This document shows, one piece after another, positions 8,063-21,680 of a stretch of DNA of 64,000 nucleotides (positions are counted from its first letter, which is position 1; each line of letters starts with the position of its first letter). A program made the translations under genes and the position numbers. The stretch is from Sulfuriferula plumbiphila (GTDB lineage: Bacteria > Pseudomonadota > Gammaproteobacteria > Burkholderiales > Sulfuriferulaceae): assembly GCF_009938015.1 (NCBI RefSeq), contig NZ_AP021884.1:2343501-2407500 (forward strand). The letters are read 5' to 3'. The notes under the pieces are model-generated. The model searched no databases, was not told the origin of the DNA, and saw nothing but the letters and a program-made list of their open reading frames with translations.

Positions 8063-8647
8063 ATGAAACGCACCGTACTGATTCTTGCCTTTGCCACCGC
8101 CTTCTCCACCCATTTCGCTCAAGCTGCAGACGGTAACTGGATGGCACGGGTTCGCGCCATCCACATCGATCCTTACACCCACTCATCTCCGCTAGCCGGG
8201 GTAGACGTGGATTCGCAAGTGGTGCCGGAATTGGATTTCACTTACTTTATCAGCAAGAACATCGCTGCCGAACTGATCCTGGGAACCGCGCGCCATGAGG
8301 TGACGCTAAATGGCGCCAGCCTCGGCAAGGTCAACCACCTCCCGCCCACACTGACCCTGCAGTGGCATTTTTCCCCGGACAGCAAAATCAGGCCTTACGT
8401 GGGCGCCGGCATCAATTACACCTGCTTCTATAACGTGGACCTGGCAGGTGTGGATCTGGACAGAAACAGTTTCGGCGGCGCATTGCAAGCCGGCGTGGAC
8501 ATTGCTGTTACCGACCACGGCTATATCAATCTGGATGTGAAAAAAGTCTATATCAGCACCAAGGTAAAAACGACCGCAGGCGCGTACGTTACCGATGTGG
8601 ACATCAATCCGGTAATCATCGGCGTCGGCTACGGCTGGCGCTTCTAG
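8063..8647 (+). CDS. ompW: OmpW family outer-membrane protein
   Basis: 194 residues from the ATG at 8063, which has AAGGAG nine bases upstream. A signal peptide runs to about residue 21 (THFAQA cleavage). The mature chain has the alternating pattern of a small eight-stranded barrel, with family pieces IAAELILGTARHEV, LPPTLTLQWHF, RPYVGAGINYT and a C-terminal GVGYGWRF ending in Phe, as outer-membrane proteins do for BAM recognition. OmpW channels pass small hydrophobic molecules and are often stress- or oxygen-regulated. It lies 17 bp before ccoI, so read-through into the cbb3 locus is possible. Confidence 0.93.
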   Translation: MKRTVLILAFATAFSTHFAQAADGNWMARVRAIHIDPYTHSSPLAGVDVDSQVVPELDFTYFISKNIAAELILGTARHEVTLNGASLGKVNHLPPTLTLQWHFSPDSKIRPYVGAGINYTCFYNVDLAGVDLDRNSFGGALQAGVDIAVTDHGYINLDVKKVYISTKVKTTAGAYVTDVDINPVIIGVGYGWRF

Positions 8648-8664
8648 TCATCCGGCCATGCCAG

Positions 8665-11211
8665 ATGGCGGCAGCCATGCCAACGGATACCGGCAGTAGC
8701 CACATGCCCACCTGTTTCCACTGCGGCAGCCCGTTGCCGCCCGGTGCGCATTATCCGGTCGATCTCCCGGACGCAAGTTGCAACACGTGCTGCCATGGCT
8801 GCCAGGCGGTCGCCCGGATGATCGTGAGCAGCGGCAACGTCGACTACTATCGCCACCGCACCCGCCTGCCCCCCGCCGCAGCGGCGCCCGCCGCCAGCGA
8901 AATCCTGCAACAACTGCGACTCTATGACCTGCCGGAAATCCAGCAAGCCTTCGTCAAGCCAGGCGAAGGTGACATCCGCGAGGCCGCGCTGATTCTGGAG
9001 GGCATTGTGTGCGCCGCCTGCATCTGGCTGAACGAGCGCCATATCGCGCAGTTACCAGGCGTACTCGCGGTGGAGATCAATTTCGCCACGCACCGGGCGC
9101 GGGTGCGGTGGGACAATAGTCGTATCCAGCTCTCCGACATCCTGCACGCCATCCGCGATATCGGCTATGCCGCGTACCCATTCGACGCTGATCGCCAGGA
9201 AGACGTGTTCAGGCGCGAACGTGCGTCCGCCCAGCGCAGGCTGGCGATTGCCGGACTGGGCATGATGCAGGTCATGATGTATGCCATCCCGGCTTATCTG
9301 GCCGATCCTGGCAGCATGACCCGGGACATCCAGGCGCTGATGCGCTGGGCCAGCCTGATGCTCACCCTGCCGGTGGTGTTTTACTCGGCGTGGCCATTTT
9401 TTCAGGGCGCCTGGCGCGACCTCAGGCGTCGCAGCCTGGGCATGGATGTGCCGGTGGCACTGGGCGTGGGAGCCGCGTTTGCCGCCAGTGTGTGGGCCAT
9501 ACTGACCCACTCCGGCGAGGTATATTTCGACTCGGTCACCATGTTCGTGTTTTTCCTGCTCAGCGGACGCTACCTGGAAATGGGCGCGCGGCGCAAATCG
9601 GCAGCAGCGCTGGAAACACTGGCCAAACTGATTCCCGCCGTCGCCAATCGTTATCGGAATTACCCGGCGCAGCAGGAAACGCAGAGCGTGCCGGTCACCC
9701 AATTGACCGCAGGCGACACGCTGCTGGTGAAACCCGGTGAAGCGATTCCGGCGGACGGCATTGTGCTCGCGGGGATCAGCGAGGCGGACGAGTCCCTGCT
9801 CAGCGGTGAATCCCGCGCGCTGCCCAAGATAGCGGGCGATCGCCTGGTGGGCGGCGCGATCAACATCTCCAGCCCGCTGGTGATGCGTGTGGAAAAAACC
9901 GGCGCCGACACCGTGCTGTCCGGCATTCTGCGTCTGCTCGACCGTGCCCAGGCGGAAAAACCCCGCATCGCCCTGCTGGCAGACCGGTTCGCCACATGGT
10001 TTGTGTTCACCCTGCTGGTGCTGGCAGCAGGCGTAGCGCTGGGCTGGTACTGGGTGGAGCCGGCGCGGGCGTTCTGGATCACGGTTTCGGTGCTGGTGGT
10101 GAGCTGCCCCTGCGCGCTCGGGCTGGCCACCCCGGCCGCCCTTACCGCCGCTGCCGGACGCCTCACCGGCATGGGCCTGCTTGCCACGCGCGGCCACGCG
10201 CTGGAAACGCTGGCGCGCGTCACCCACGTCGTGTTCGACAAAACCGGTACCCTCACCTGCGGCAGGCTCGCCCTGCTCGACACCATATCTTTGGGCGAAA
10301 CCTCGGCGGCGCACTGCCGCGCCCTGGCTTCCGCCCTGGAGGGCGTCTCCGAACACCCCATCGCACATGCCCTGCATGACCCCGCCGCACACTCGCTGCC
10401 AAGCCACGCCATTACCAATGTGCCGGGGTACGGTCTGGAGGGCATCGTTGAAGGGCGTCATCTGCGCCTGGGCCGCCCGGACTTTGTGGCGCAATTGCAT
10501 GGCCGGCCGCTACCCGTCAACCTCAATTTCCGGGATAACCTGACCATGGTTGCGCTGGGCGACGAACACGGCTGGCTGGGTGTATTTCTGCTGGGCGACC
10601 GGCTGCGCCCGGACGCCGTGCGGGCGGTGGCGCGTCTGAAAGAACTGGGTGTGGAAGTCAGTCTGCTATCCGGCGACGGCAACGCCACCGTGGCGCATGT
10701 GGCCGGACTGTTGGGCATCGAGCATTATGCGGGACAGCTGATGCCCGGGGACAAGCTGGCACGCATGCGTGCACTGCAAAATGGCGGTCAGATTGTCGCC
10801 ATGGTCGGCGACGGCGTAAACGATGCACCGGTACTCGCCGCGGCTCAAGTTTCCATCGCCATGGGCCAGGGTTCGGATGTGGCTCAGGCCAGCGCCGATA
10901 TGGTGATGATGAACGGCCAGCTGGAATGTCTGGCGGATGCGCTGGTGCTGGCACGGCGTACGGCCGGGATCATCCGGCAAAACCTGGCGTGGGCGGCGGT
11001 CTACAACCTGGCTGCCATTCCTGCCGCAGCCCTGGGTTTTGTCACGCCGTGGATGGCAGGTATCGGCATGTCGCTTTCTTCGCTGCTGGTGGTGCTCAAT
11101 GCCCGGCGTCTGAGCCGCATACGACTTGGTTCTGGCGATGAGGGCGCGCCAACTCACAGCGCCACCGCAGCAGGCACGGCAGTGACTGTGCCCGCGCTTG
11201 AAGGACCCTGA
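8665..11211 (+). CDS. ccoI: Cu+-transporting P-type ATPase for cbb3 oxidase assembly
   Basis: 848 residues. An N-terminal Cys-rich zinc-ribbon segment (residues 17-46, CFHCG then CNTCCHGC) is followed by a heavy-metal domain with C116-A-A-C119. The ATPase core has the actuator SGES, the membrane copper-binding C481-P-C483 in SCPCALGLATPA, the phosphorylated Asp525 in DKTGTLT, and GDGVNDAP. This is the FixI/CcoI type that exports copper for insertion into CcoN, rather than a detoxifying CopA. The start is uncertain: 8665 has no good ribosome-binding site, and 8704 (MPTCFHC) is equally plausible. ccoS follows after one base. Confidence 0.95.
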   Translation: MAAAMPTDTGSSHMPTCFHCGSPLPPGAHYPVDLPDASCNTCCHGCQAVARMIVSSGNVDYYRHRTRLPPAAAAPAASEILQQLRLYDLPEIQQAFVKPGEGDIREAALILEGIVCAACIWLNERHIAQLPGVLAVEINFATHRARVRWDNSRIQLSDILHAIRDIGYAAYPFDADRQEDVFRRERASAQRRLAIAGLGMMQVMMYAIPAYLADPGSMTRDIQALMRWASLMLTLPVVFYSAWPFFQGAWRDLRRRSLGMDVPVALGVGAAFAASVWAILTHSGEVYFDSVTMFVFFLLSGRYLEMGARRKSAAALETLAKLIPAVANRYRNYPAQQETQSVPVTQLTAGDTLLVKPGEAIPADGIVLAGISEADESLLSGESRALPKIAGDRLVGGAINISSPLVMRVEKTGADTVLSGILRLLDRAQAEKPRIALLADRFATWFVFTLLVLAAGVALGWYWVEPARAFWITVSVLVVSCPCALGLATPAALTAAAGRLTGMGLLATRGHALETLARVTHVVFDKTGTLTCGRLALLDTISLGETSAAHCRALASALEGVSEHPIAHALHDPAAHSLPSHAITNVPGYGLEGIVEGRHLRLGRPDFVAQLHGRPLPVNLNFRDNLTMVALGDEHGWLGVFLLGDRLRPDAVRAVARLKELGVEVSLLSGDGNATVAHVAGLLGIEHYAGQLMPGDKLARMRALQNGGQIVAMVGDGVNDAPVLAAAQVSIAMGQGSDVAQASADMVMMNGQLECLADALVLARRTAGIIRQNLAWAAVYNLAAIPAAALGFVTPWMAGIGMSLSSLLVVLNARRLSRIRLGSGDEGAPTHSATAAGTAVTVPALEGP

Positions 11212-11212
11212 C

Positions 11213-11383
11213 ATGGACATTCTGTTCCTGCTTATTCCGTTGAGCGTGATACTGGTGGTATTGATCGCGGCGGTATTTTTATGGGCGGTGAAAGCGGGCC
11301 AGTTCGAGGATATGGAAGGGCCCGCCCACCGGATTCTGATGGATGACGATAAATCTCCCGGTAAGAAATATTCAGACGAATAA
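11213..11383 (+). CDS. ccoS: cbb3 oxidase assembly protein CcoS
   Basis: 56 residues: one membrane helix (about residues 3-25), then the family signature WAVKAGQFEDMEGPAHRIL and an acidic tail beginning MDDD. CcoS is needed for cofactor insertion into CcoN. The ATG is one base after the ccoI stop, so the two are translated as a unit. Confidence 0.95.
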   Translation: MDILFLLIPLSVILVVLIAAVFLWAVKAGQFEDMEGPAHRILMDDDKSPGKKYSDE

Positions 11384-11464
11384 ACGAATAATGTTTTAGT
11401 CAGGCATTCCCGGTCAATCAATGACGTGTAATTTTGCTTGTGGCAAAAAAAGGAGAGGTACGCC

Positions 11465-12883
11465 ATGGAAACAACAACTTACAATTACAAGGTCGTCCGT
11501 CAGTTCGCCATCATGACCATCGTCTGGGGCATGGTCGGCATGCTGGTGGGCGTCGTAATCGCCTCGCAGCTGATCTGGCCGGAACTGAATTTTGGCGTAC
11601 CGTGGCTGAGTTACGGACGGTTAAGGCCGCTGCATACCAACGCGGTGATTTTTGCCTTTGGCGGCAGTGCGCTGTTTGCTACGTCCTACTACATCGTGCA
11701 GCGCACCTGCCAGGTGCGGCTATTTGCCGAGAAGCTCGCCGCCTTTACTTTCTGGGGCTGGCAGGCGGTGATCGTGGCGGCGGCCATCACGCTGCCGCTG
11801 GGCTATACCACCTCGCATGAATACGCGGAGCTGGAGTGGCCGATCGACATTCTCATCACCCTGGTGTGGGTGGCCTACGCGGTGGTGTTCTTCGGCACCA
11901 TTGTCAAGCGCCGCACCAGGTACATTTATGTATCCAACTGGTTTTTCGGCGCCTACATTCTGACCATTGCCATTCTGCACATCGTCAACAGCGCCGAGAT
12001 TCCGGTGTCCCTGACCAAATCCTACTATGTCTATGCCGGCGTGCAGGACGCCATGGTGCAGTGGTGGTACGGTCACAACGCAGTAGGCTTTTTCCTCACC
12101 ACTGCCTTCCTCGGCATGATGTACTACTTCATTCCCAAGCAGGCCGGGCGCCCGATTTTCTCCTACCGCCTGTCGGTCGTGCACTTCTGGTCACTCAACT
12201 TCATTTACATGTGGGCCGGTCCGCACCATCTGCAATACACCGTGCTGCCCGACTGGGCGCAATCGCTCGGCATGGTGTTCTCGCTGATGCTGCTGGCGCC
12301 GAGCTGGGGCGGCATGATGAACGGCATCATGACCCTGTCCGGTGCCTGGCATAAATTGCGCACCGACCCAATCCTGAAGTTCCTGGTGACGGCGCTGTCG
12401 TTCTACGGCATGTCCACCTTCGAAGGTCCGATGATGTCGATCAAGACCGTCAACGCCCTGTCCCACTACACCGAGTGGACCATCGGCCACGTGCATTCCG
12501 GCGCACTGGGCTGGGTGGCGATGATTACCATCGGCTCCATGTACTACCTGATTCCGCGCCTGTTCGGGCGCGAAGAAATGTACAGCGTCAGGCTTATCAC
12601 CCTGCACTTCTGGGTAGCCACCCTGGGCGTGGTGCTGTACATCGCCGCGATGTGGATTGCCGGGGTGGCGCAAGGCCTGATGTGGCGCGCTTCCAATCCG
12701 GACGGCACGCTGACTTACAGCTTCGCCCAGGTGCTGAACGCAATGTATCCGTTCTACACCATCCGCCTGCTGGGCGGCCTGATGTTCTTTGGCGGCATGC
12801 TGATCATGGCCTACAACGCCTGGAGAACGGTATCCGCCGGCAAAGCGGTGGAAGCGCAGATACCCCAGGCCGTGCACGCTTAA
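11465..12883 (+). CDS. ccoN: cbb3-type cytochrome c oxidase subunit I
   Basis: 472 residues with about 12 membrane helices. It holds the low-spin heme b and the heme b3-CuB site where O2 is reduced. Histidine ligand regions are visible: [11 protein letters not shown] for low-spin heme, [13 protein letters not shown] and GPHHLQYT for CuB, and [16 protein letters not shown] for the hemes near the C-terminal third. I chose the ATG at 11465 because it follows GGAGAGG at good spacing; an upstream start at 11438 adds nine unrelated residues. ccoO follows after 21 bp. I looked for an FNR/Anr box (TTGAT-N4-ATCAA) in the 81 bp upstream and did not find one. Confidence 0.98.
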   Translation: METTTYNYKVVRQFAIMTIVWGMVGMLVGVVIASQLIWPELNFGVPWLSYGRLRPLHTNAVIFAFGGSALFATSYYIVQRTCQVRLFAEKLAAFTFWGWQAVIVAAAITLPLGYTTSHEYAELEWPIDILITLVWVAYAVVFFGTIVKRRTRYIYVSNWFFGAYILTIAILHIVNSAEIPVSLTKSYYVYAGVQDAMVQWWYGHNAVGFFLTTAFLGMMYYFIPKQAGRPIFSYRLSVVHFWSLNFIYMWAGPHHLQYTVLPDWAQSLGMVFSLMLLAPSWGGMMNGIMTLSGAWHKLRTDPILKFLVTALSFYGMSTFEGPMMSIKTVNALSHYTEWTIGHVHSGALGWVAMITIGSMYYLIPRLFGREEMYSVRLITLHFWVATLGVVLYIAAMWIAGVAQGLMWRASNPDGTLTYSFAQVLNAMYPFYTIRLLGGLMFFGGMLIMAYNAWRTVSAGKAVEAQIPQAVHA

Positions 12884-12904
12884 CGGGACAACCAGGAGAA
12901 GACC

Positions 12905-13519
12905 ATGGAATCATTTCACCAGAAAATCGAGAAAAATACCGGGCTGCTCATCGTGCTGACCATCCTGGTGGTAAGCGTGGGTGGTCTGGTACAGATTGTG
13001 CCGCTGTTTTTCCAGAAATCCACCACCCGGCCGGTGGCGGGCATGATGCCCTACACCCCGCTGCAGTTGAGCGGGCGCGACATCTACATCCGCGAGGGCT
13101 GCGTCGGCTGCCACTCGCAGATGATCCGGCCGTTCCGCGCGGAAACCGAGCGCTACGGGCACTACTCGGTAGCCGGTGAATCGGTATACGACCATCCCTT
13201 CCTGTACGGCTCCAAGCGCACCGGGCCGGATCTGGCGCGGGTGGGCGGCCGCTATTCGGATGACTGGCACCGTACCCACCTGAACCATCCACAGGACGTG
13301 GTACCTGAATCCAACATGCCGTCTTACCCGTGGCTGGCAAAAAATCCGGCGGATGCCAGCGACATCGAGACCAAGATGAAAGTACTGCGCATCGAGGGGG
13401 TGCCCTATACCGACGCGGAGATTGTCAGCGCCAAAAATGAATTGCAGGGCAAGACCGAGCTGGACGCACTGATTGCCTACCTGCAAATACTCGGCACTTC
13501 ACTCAAGGAAACGAGATAA
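12905..13519 (+). CDS. ccoO: cbb3-type oxidase subunit II, monoheme cytochrome c
   Basis: 204 residues: an N-terminal membrane anchor (about residues 13-35) and a periplasmic cytochrome c domain with the covalent heme site C66-V-G-C-H70 in [15 protein letters not shown] distal axial Met is likely in [10 protein letters not shown]. It passes electrons from CcoP to CcoN. The ATG follows an AGGAGA site and the stop is two bases before ccoQ. Confidence 0.98.
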   Translation: MESFHQKIEKNTGLLIVLTILVVSVGGLVQIVPLFFQKSTTRPVAGMMPYTPLQLSGRDIYIREGCVGCHSQMIRPFRAETERYGHYSVAGESVYDHPFLYGSKRTGPDLARVGGRYSDDWHRTHLNHPQDVVPESNMPSYPWLAKNPADASDIETKMKVLRIEGVPYTDAEIVSAKNELQGKTELDALIAYLQILGTSLKETR

Positions 13520-13521
13520 GC

Positions 13522-13689
13522 ATGGCAGGGACTATCGGAGCCATCGTCACAGTGGTCTGCTTCGTGATCTTTGTGGCCATTGGGCTGTGGGCATGGAGCG
13601 GGCGGCGCAAAAAGGATTTCGACGCCGCTGCGAATCTGCCTTTCGAGGAAGAAGACACCCCTTCGCGCATCCCGCCCAAACACGACTAA
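13522..13689 (+). CDS. ccoQ: cbb3-type oxidase subunit CcoQ
   Basis: 55 residues. One membrane helix (about residues 5-24, ending WAW) is followed by a basic stretch SGRRKKDFD and a soluble tail with FEEED, the usual CcoQ/FixQ pattern. It stabilises the CcoNOP complex. It sits two bases after ccoO and 49 bp before ccoP, the conserved position for this subunit. Confidence 0.93.
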   Translation: MAGTIGAIVTVVCFVIFVAIGLWAWSGRRKKDFDAAANLPFEEEDTPSRIPPKHD

Positions 13690-13738
13690 CCCGGTCCGGG
13701 GCGCCCGAGAAATCGCGCCCGGCTTAAGGAGAAATAAC

Positions 13739-14644
13739 ATGAGCGACTTTGTCAGCAGTTTCTGGAGCCTCTACATCGCCGGCATCACCGTCATCAGCAT
13801 CGTCTGGGTGACGTGGTTTCTCAAGACCCAGACCACGCGCAGACTCGCCGCCAACGAAAAGGCCGAGCTGATTGAAAAAGCCTGGGACGGCGACTTGCAG
13901 GAACTCAACAATCCGCTGCCGCGCTGGTGGCTGTGGCTGTTTTACCTGACCATCGTGTTCGGCGTGGTGTATCTGGCGCTGTATCCGGGTCTGGGCAGCT
14001 ACAAGGGTGTGCTGGACTGGAGTGCCACGGGCCAATGGCAGCAGGAACAGTCCAAGGCCAACGCGCAGTACGGCCCGGTTTTTGACAAATACCTGAAGCA
14101 GGACCTGAAGGTGGTCGCGGCTGACCCGCAAGCGCGCGAAATGGGTCAACGCCTGTTCCTGACCTACTGTTCGCAATGCCACGGTTCGGATGCGGCCGGC
14201 GCCAGGGGGTTTCCCAACCTGACCGATCATGACTGGCTCTATGGCGGCGACCCGGAAACCATCCAGGCCAGCATCGCCAATGGCCGTGCCGGCGTGATGC
14301 CTGCGCTGGGCGCGGCTTTGGGCGAGCAGGGCACGAAGCAAGTCGCCAGCTACGTGCTGTCCCTGTCCGGGAGCAAACATGACGCGACGCTGGCCGCGGC
14401 CGGGCGCGACAAGTTTGCTACCTACTGCGCCGCCTGCCACCAGGCGGACGGCAAAGGCACGCAAGCCATGGGCGCGCCCAACCTGACCGACAAGGTGTGG
14501 CTCTATGGCGGCTCCGAAGCCACCATCATCGAGACCATCACCAAGGGCCGTAATGGCCACATGCCGGCACAGCTCGATAAGTTGGGTAACGCCAAGGTGC
14601 ATCTGCTGGCGGCGTATGTGTATGGATTATCGCAGGGCAAGTAG
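13739..14644 (+). CDS. ccoP: cbb3-type oxidase subunit III, diheme cytochrome c
   Basis: 301 residues from the ATG at 13739 (AAGGAG eight bases before). Two N-terminal membrane helices (about residues 5-27 and 62-83) with NNPLPRWWLWLF between them, then two cytochrome c domains: CSQCH at 144-148 and CAACH at 230-234. Each domain has a repeated NLTD...WLYGG motif. CcoP takes electrons from soluble cytochrome c. Length and domain order are standard. Confidence 0.98.
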   Translation: MSDFVSSFWSLYIAGITVISIVWVTWFLKTQTTRRLAANEKAELIEKAWDGDLQELNNPLPRWWLWLFYLTIVFGVVYLALYPGLGSYKGVLDWSATGQWQQEQSKANAQYGPVFDKYLKQDLKVVAADPQAREMGQRLFLTYCSQCHGSDAAGARGFPNLTDHDWLYGGDPETIQASIANGRAGVMPALGAALGEQGTKQVASYVLSLSGSKHDATLAAAGRDKFATYCAACHQADGKGTQAMGAPNLTDKVWLYGGSEATIIETITKGRNGHMPAQLDKLGNAKVHLLAAYVYGLSQGK

Positions 14645-14713
14645 GCGCTGAACCGGTGGGCCTGCGCAGGCCGGGCGCCCCACCGGCTTCCCAACCATCA
14701 AAGGACTCCAAGC

Positions 14714-16138
14714 GTGGCCGAGGCGGAACAAAAAAAAGTCACCAACATCGCACCCTCCACCGACATGGAGCAGGCGCTCTACGCCGTCAAACAAAAGATC
14801 TATCCGCGTGCGGTTTCCGGCTGGTTCGCCAGCTGGCGTGTGGCTTTGGTGCTGTTCACGCAGCTGCTTTACTATGGCCTGCCCTGGCTGTCCTGGGACG
14901 GGCGTCAGGCGATCCTGCTCGACCTGGCACAACGCAAGTTCTACATTCTGGGACTGGTGTTCTGGCCTCAGGATTTCATCTACCTCACCGGCCTGCTGGT
15001 CATTGCCGCATTCTCGCTGTTCCTGTTCACCGCCATTGCCGGACGACTGTGGTGCGGTTTTGCCTGCCCGCAAACAGTCTACACCGAGCTGTTTCTGTGG
15101 ATAGAACGCAACATCGAAGGCGATCGCCTCAAGCAGATGAAGCTGGACAGGCAAGCCTGGAATATTGAAAAAATTGCCAGGAAAACTGCCAAACACACCG
15201 CCTGGCTGGCGCTGGCGTTGTGGACAGGTTTCACCTTTGTGGGTTATTTCACGCCCATCAAGGAACTGGCGATATCCTTTGCGCACTGGACGCTGGGGCC
15301 ATGGGAGACGTTCTGGATTTTTTTCTATGGCTGCGCCACCTACGGCAACGCCGGCTTCATGCGCGAGCAGGTATGCAAGTACATGTGCCCCTACGCGCGC
15401 TTCCAGAGCGTGATGTTCGACTCGGACACCCTGACCGTCACTTACGACTCCTCGCGCGGCGAACCACGCGGCCCGCGTTCCAAATCCACTGACCGCCATG
15501 CCGCCGGGCTGGGCGACTGCGTGGACTGCAGCATCTGTGTGCAGGTATGCCCCACTGACATCGACATCCGCAATGGCCTGCAATACGAATGCATCGGCTG
15601 CGCCGCCTGCATCGACGGCTGCGCTCAGGTGATGGCCAAAATGGGCTATCCGCGCGGCCTGATCCGCTACACCACGGAAAACGTGATCAAGGGAAAATAC
15701 CCGGACAGCAGCATTCTTTCCCATGTGTTGCGCCCGCGCACCCTGATCTATAGCGTGCTGCTGCTGGCCATTGTTGCCACTCTGGGTATGGCGCTGATCA
15801 GCCGGGTGCCGCTGCGCGCGGATGCGATCCGCGACCGCATTGCCGCCCGCGAAACCGCCGAGGGCTATATTGAAAACGTCTACCGCCTGCAGATTATCAA
15901 CATGGAAAACAGACCCCACCGCTACGTCATTTCAGTAGCGGGGCTGCCAGGCATCAAGCTGGCGGACAGCAGCCCCCTGGTGCAAGTCGCTCCGTTGGGA
16001 ACCCATGACGCCGTGGTGCATGTCCAGATCGATCCAGGTGAACTCAGCACACGCTCGAGCCCGGTGCAATTCAAAATCCGGTCGCTGGACAACCCCGACC
16101 TGACGACAACCGTCCGGTCCACCTTTCTTAATCGCTAG
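14714..16138 (+). CDS. ccoG: cbb3 oxidase accessory protein CcoG (4Fe-4S, FixG/RdxA family)
   Basis: 474 residues with a GTG start preceded by AAAGGA. Several membrane helices (around residues 30-115, 160-215 and 335-360) flank a ferredoxin-like part with two 4Fe-4S motif sets, CVDCSICVQVCP and CIGCAACIDGC. RLWCGFACPQTVY and CKYMCPYARF are further cysteine motifs of the family. The C-terminal 120 residues form an Ig-like periplasmic domain. CcoG is implicated in reducing Cu2+ for delivery to CcoN. Confidence 0.96.
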   Translation: MAEAEQKKVTNIAPSTDMEQALYAVKQKIYPRAVSGWFASWRVALVLFTQLLYYGLPWLSWDGRQAILLDLAQRKFYILGLVFWPQDFIYLTGLLVIAAFSLFLFTAIAGRLWCGFACPQTVYTELFLWIERNIEGDRLKQMKLDRQAWNIEKIARKTAKHTAWLALALWTGFTFVGYFTPIKELAISFAHWTLGPWETFWIFFYGCATYGNAGFMREQVCKYMCPYARFQSVMFDSDTLTVTYDSSRGEPRGPRSKSTDRHAAGLGDCVDCSICVQVCPTDIDIRNGLQYECIGCAACIDGCAQVMAKMGYPRGLIRYTTENVIKGKYPDSSILSHVLRPRTLIYSVLLLAIVATLGMALISRVPLRADAIRDRIAARETAEGYIENVYRLQIINMENRPHRYVISVAGLPGIKLADSSPLVQVAPLGTHDAVVHVQIDPGELSTRSSPVQFKIRSLDNPDLTTTVRSTFLNR

Positions 16139-16148
16139 GAGTTACGCC

Positions 16149-16682
16149 ATGCAGGCCACCGACCATCAACCCTGGTACCGCGAACCCTGGCCGTGGCTGC
16201 TGATGATACTGCCGCTCACAGCGGTGGTGGCGGGTTTGATCACCGCCTGGTACGCGGTGGTGAGTAGCGACGGCCTGGTGGCGGATGACTATTACAGGGA
16301 CGGCATGGCCATTAATCAGACCCTGCACCGTGATGCAGCAGCGGCCGCGATGGACCTGGACGCCACTTTGCGCACCAGCGCGGACGCGCGCACCTTGCAT
16401 GTGACACTGACCGGCAGGCTCGCCCCCCTGCCCAGCACGTTGCGACTCTCCATCCTGCACCCCACCCAACCCGGACACGACCACGTCATCACCTTGCATG
16501 CGGCGGGTAACGGCATGTATAGCGGCGCCATGCCGGGCCTGGGCAATGGACGCTGGCAGCTGATCCTGGAACCGCCCCGGCGTGAATGGCGCCTGACGGG
16601 CGTGTGGTGGCAACCCCACACCCGGACCCTTATTCTGGGCGCGAAACACCCGGCCAAAATCCGAACGAACAACCTCAACTAG
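16149..16682 (+). CDS. ccoH: FixH/CcoH family protein
   Basis: 177 residues: an N-terminal membrane helix after PWYREPWPW (family hallmark, helix about residues 15-38), then the conserved [16 protein letters not shown] region and a beta-rich periplasmic domain ending in [11 protein letters not shown]. CcoH binds the CcoN-O-P intermediates during assembly. It starts 10 bp after ccoG. Confidence 0.92.
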   Translation: MQATDHQPWYREPWPWLLMILPLTAVVAGLITAWYAVVSSDGLVADDYYRDGMAINQTLHRDAAAAAMDLDATLRTSADARTLHVTLTGRLAPLPSTLRLSILHPTQPGHDHVITLHAAGNGMYSGAMPGLGNGRWQLILEPPRREWRLTGVWWQPHTRTLILGAKHPAKIRTNNLN

Positions 16683-16695
16683 ACGGGAGAATCAC

Positions 16696-16824
16696 ATGGC
16701 TACATTGCTGAACCTGCTGCTCACCACGCGTACCGGACTAATGAGCCTGTTCACCGTGGTTTTTGCGATTGGCATGCTAGGCTGGTTCACCTGGTGGTTC
16801 ATAAACAAATCCAGGGGAAAATAA
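16696..16824 (+). CDS. DUF3149-like small membrane protein
   Basis: 42 residues with a good ribosome-binding site (GGGAGA). The layout is a short N-terminal amphipathic part ([15 protein letters not shown]), one hydrophobic helix (about 17-36), and the basic end NKSRGK. This matches my recollection of DUF3149, a family of about 40-60-residue single-pass proteins in beta- and gammaproteobacteria. Function unknown. It lies 13 bp after ccoH on the same strand, so it is probably part of the cbb3 transcript. Confidence 0.72.
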   Translation: MATLLNLLLTTRTGLMSLFTVVFAIGMLGWFTWWFINKSRGK

Positions 16825-16880
16825 ATACCTGTCGCCGGCACACTCTCACAGCAAAAATCACACAAACGAAGGAGGAAAGC

Positions 16881-17138
16881 ATGCAACGCATAATCCAGGT
16901 GTTGTGGCCGTCGTTCATCGCGGCGGGGGTAATGGATATTGTCCTGTTCACGCTGCTTGACCCAATGGCACTGATCTATCGGGACACCCTTCTGTTCACA
17001 ACCCGGCTTGGCGCTTACTCGCTGGGTTTTTTCCTGTTCTGGCTGTTCGGTGCAGTGAGCAGCGCGCTAACCTGCTACTTTCAGTGCAGTACAGCCCAGC
17101 TCAACAAGATTTGCAAGTCGTCCGAACCAAAAAAATAA
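16881..17138 (+). CDS. Small two-helix membrane protein after the cbb3 genes, function unknown
   Basis: 85 residues. The ATG at 16881 has a perfect AAGGAGG seven bases upstream, strong evidence for translation. Two hydrophobic segments (residues about 5-27 and 45-68) have a hairpin topology with a periplasmic loop DPMALIYRDT, and the tail contains two Cys (CYFQCST) and a third in NKICKSS. I do not recognise a named family. Its place at the end of the cco locus suggests a role tied to respiration or its expression, which is inference. Confidence 0.8.
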   Translation: MQRIIQVLWPSFIAAGVMDIVLFTLLDPMALIYRDTLLFTTRLGAYSLGFFLFWLFGAVSSALTCYFQCSTAQLNKICKSSEPKK

Positions 17139-17194
17139 GTGTTCGGAATAAGGGTCGGATTCCCGGACAGGCTTGGGAACAGGCAAAATAATAC

Positions 17195-17638
17195 TCAATA
17201 GGTATTCTGCACCCCGGTGACTTGTGGAAAGGTGCGCCGCACGATTTTCTCCACCACGTTTTTCAGATCCAGCATGGAATTTGGACACCCCACACAGGCA
17301 CCCTTGAGCCGCACCCGGACAACGGTGCCGCTGATTTCCACCAGCTCCAGATCACCGCCGTCGCGCAGCAGGATGGCGCGGGCTTCTTCCAGGACCTGTA
17401 TCAGCGCGGCTTCGGTGAGCGGCGGGGCTGCGCCGCTGGCCTGGCAGGGGCGCAACTTTTCCAGACGCGCCTGGCGCTGGGCGATGCGCGCCGCCAGCAG
17501 CGGGTCACGCGCGTCGAGTTCGTCGAGCTCATCTTCGCTGTACCAGCGCGTATCATCGAGTGCCATTTCGCGGTCGCGCGCGGCGAGTTCCTCGGCGCTG
17601 AAGCGTTTGATGGGGATGGGTTTAGCAACGTCAGTCAT
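17195..17638 (-). CDS. NifU-like iron-sulfur scaffold domain protein
   Basis: 147 residues from the ATG at 17638. Residues 75-147 form a NifU C-terminal domain with the cluster-binding C115-V-G-C118 in KGACVGCPNS; the first 70 residues are charged and lineage-specific (EDELDELDARDP). Such proteins carry Fe-S clusters to target enzymes. The start lies two bases after the purL stop on the same strand, so it is likely co-transcribed with purL. Confidence 0.88.
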   Translation of the reverse strand: MTDVAKPIPIKRFSAEELAARDREMALDDTRWYSEDELDELDARDPLLAARIAQRQARLEKLRPCQASGAAPPLTEAALIQVLEEARAILLRDGGDLELVEISGTVVRVRLKGACVGCPNSMLDLKNVVEKIVRRTFPQVTGVQNTY

Positions 17639-17640
17639 GT

Positions 17641-21603
<3,963 letters not shown>

Positions 21604-21680
21604 GGTGCGAATCGGGCATCGGACAAAAGCGGATTTTACCCGAAATCGGCCCCGCGCCCTAACCACAGGAGACGCTCAAG

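Noticed and set aside
9052-10500. Minus-strand frame of 482 codons opposite ccoI
   Set aside because: Antisense to a complete P-type ATPase; no family features.
11384-11464. Possible FNR/Anr box upstream of ccoN
   Set aside because: TCAATCAATGA is visible, but the TTGAT-N4-ATCAA dyad is absent.
14627-15919. Minus-strand frame of 430 codons opposite ccoG
   Set aside because: Antisense to a gene with clear 4Fe-4S motifs; no domain of its own.
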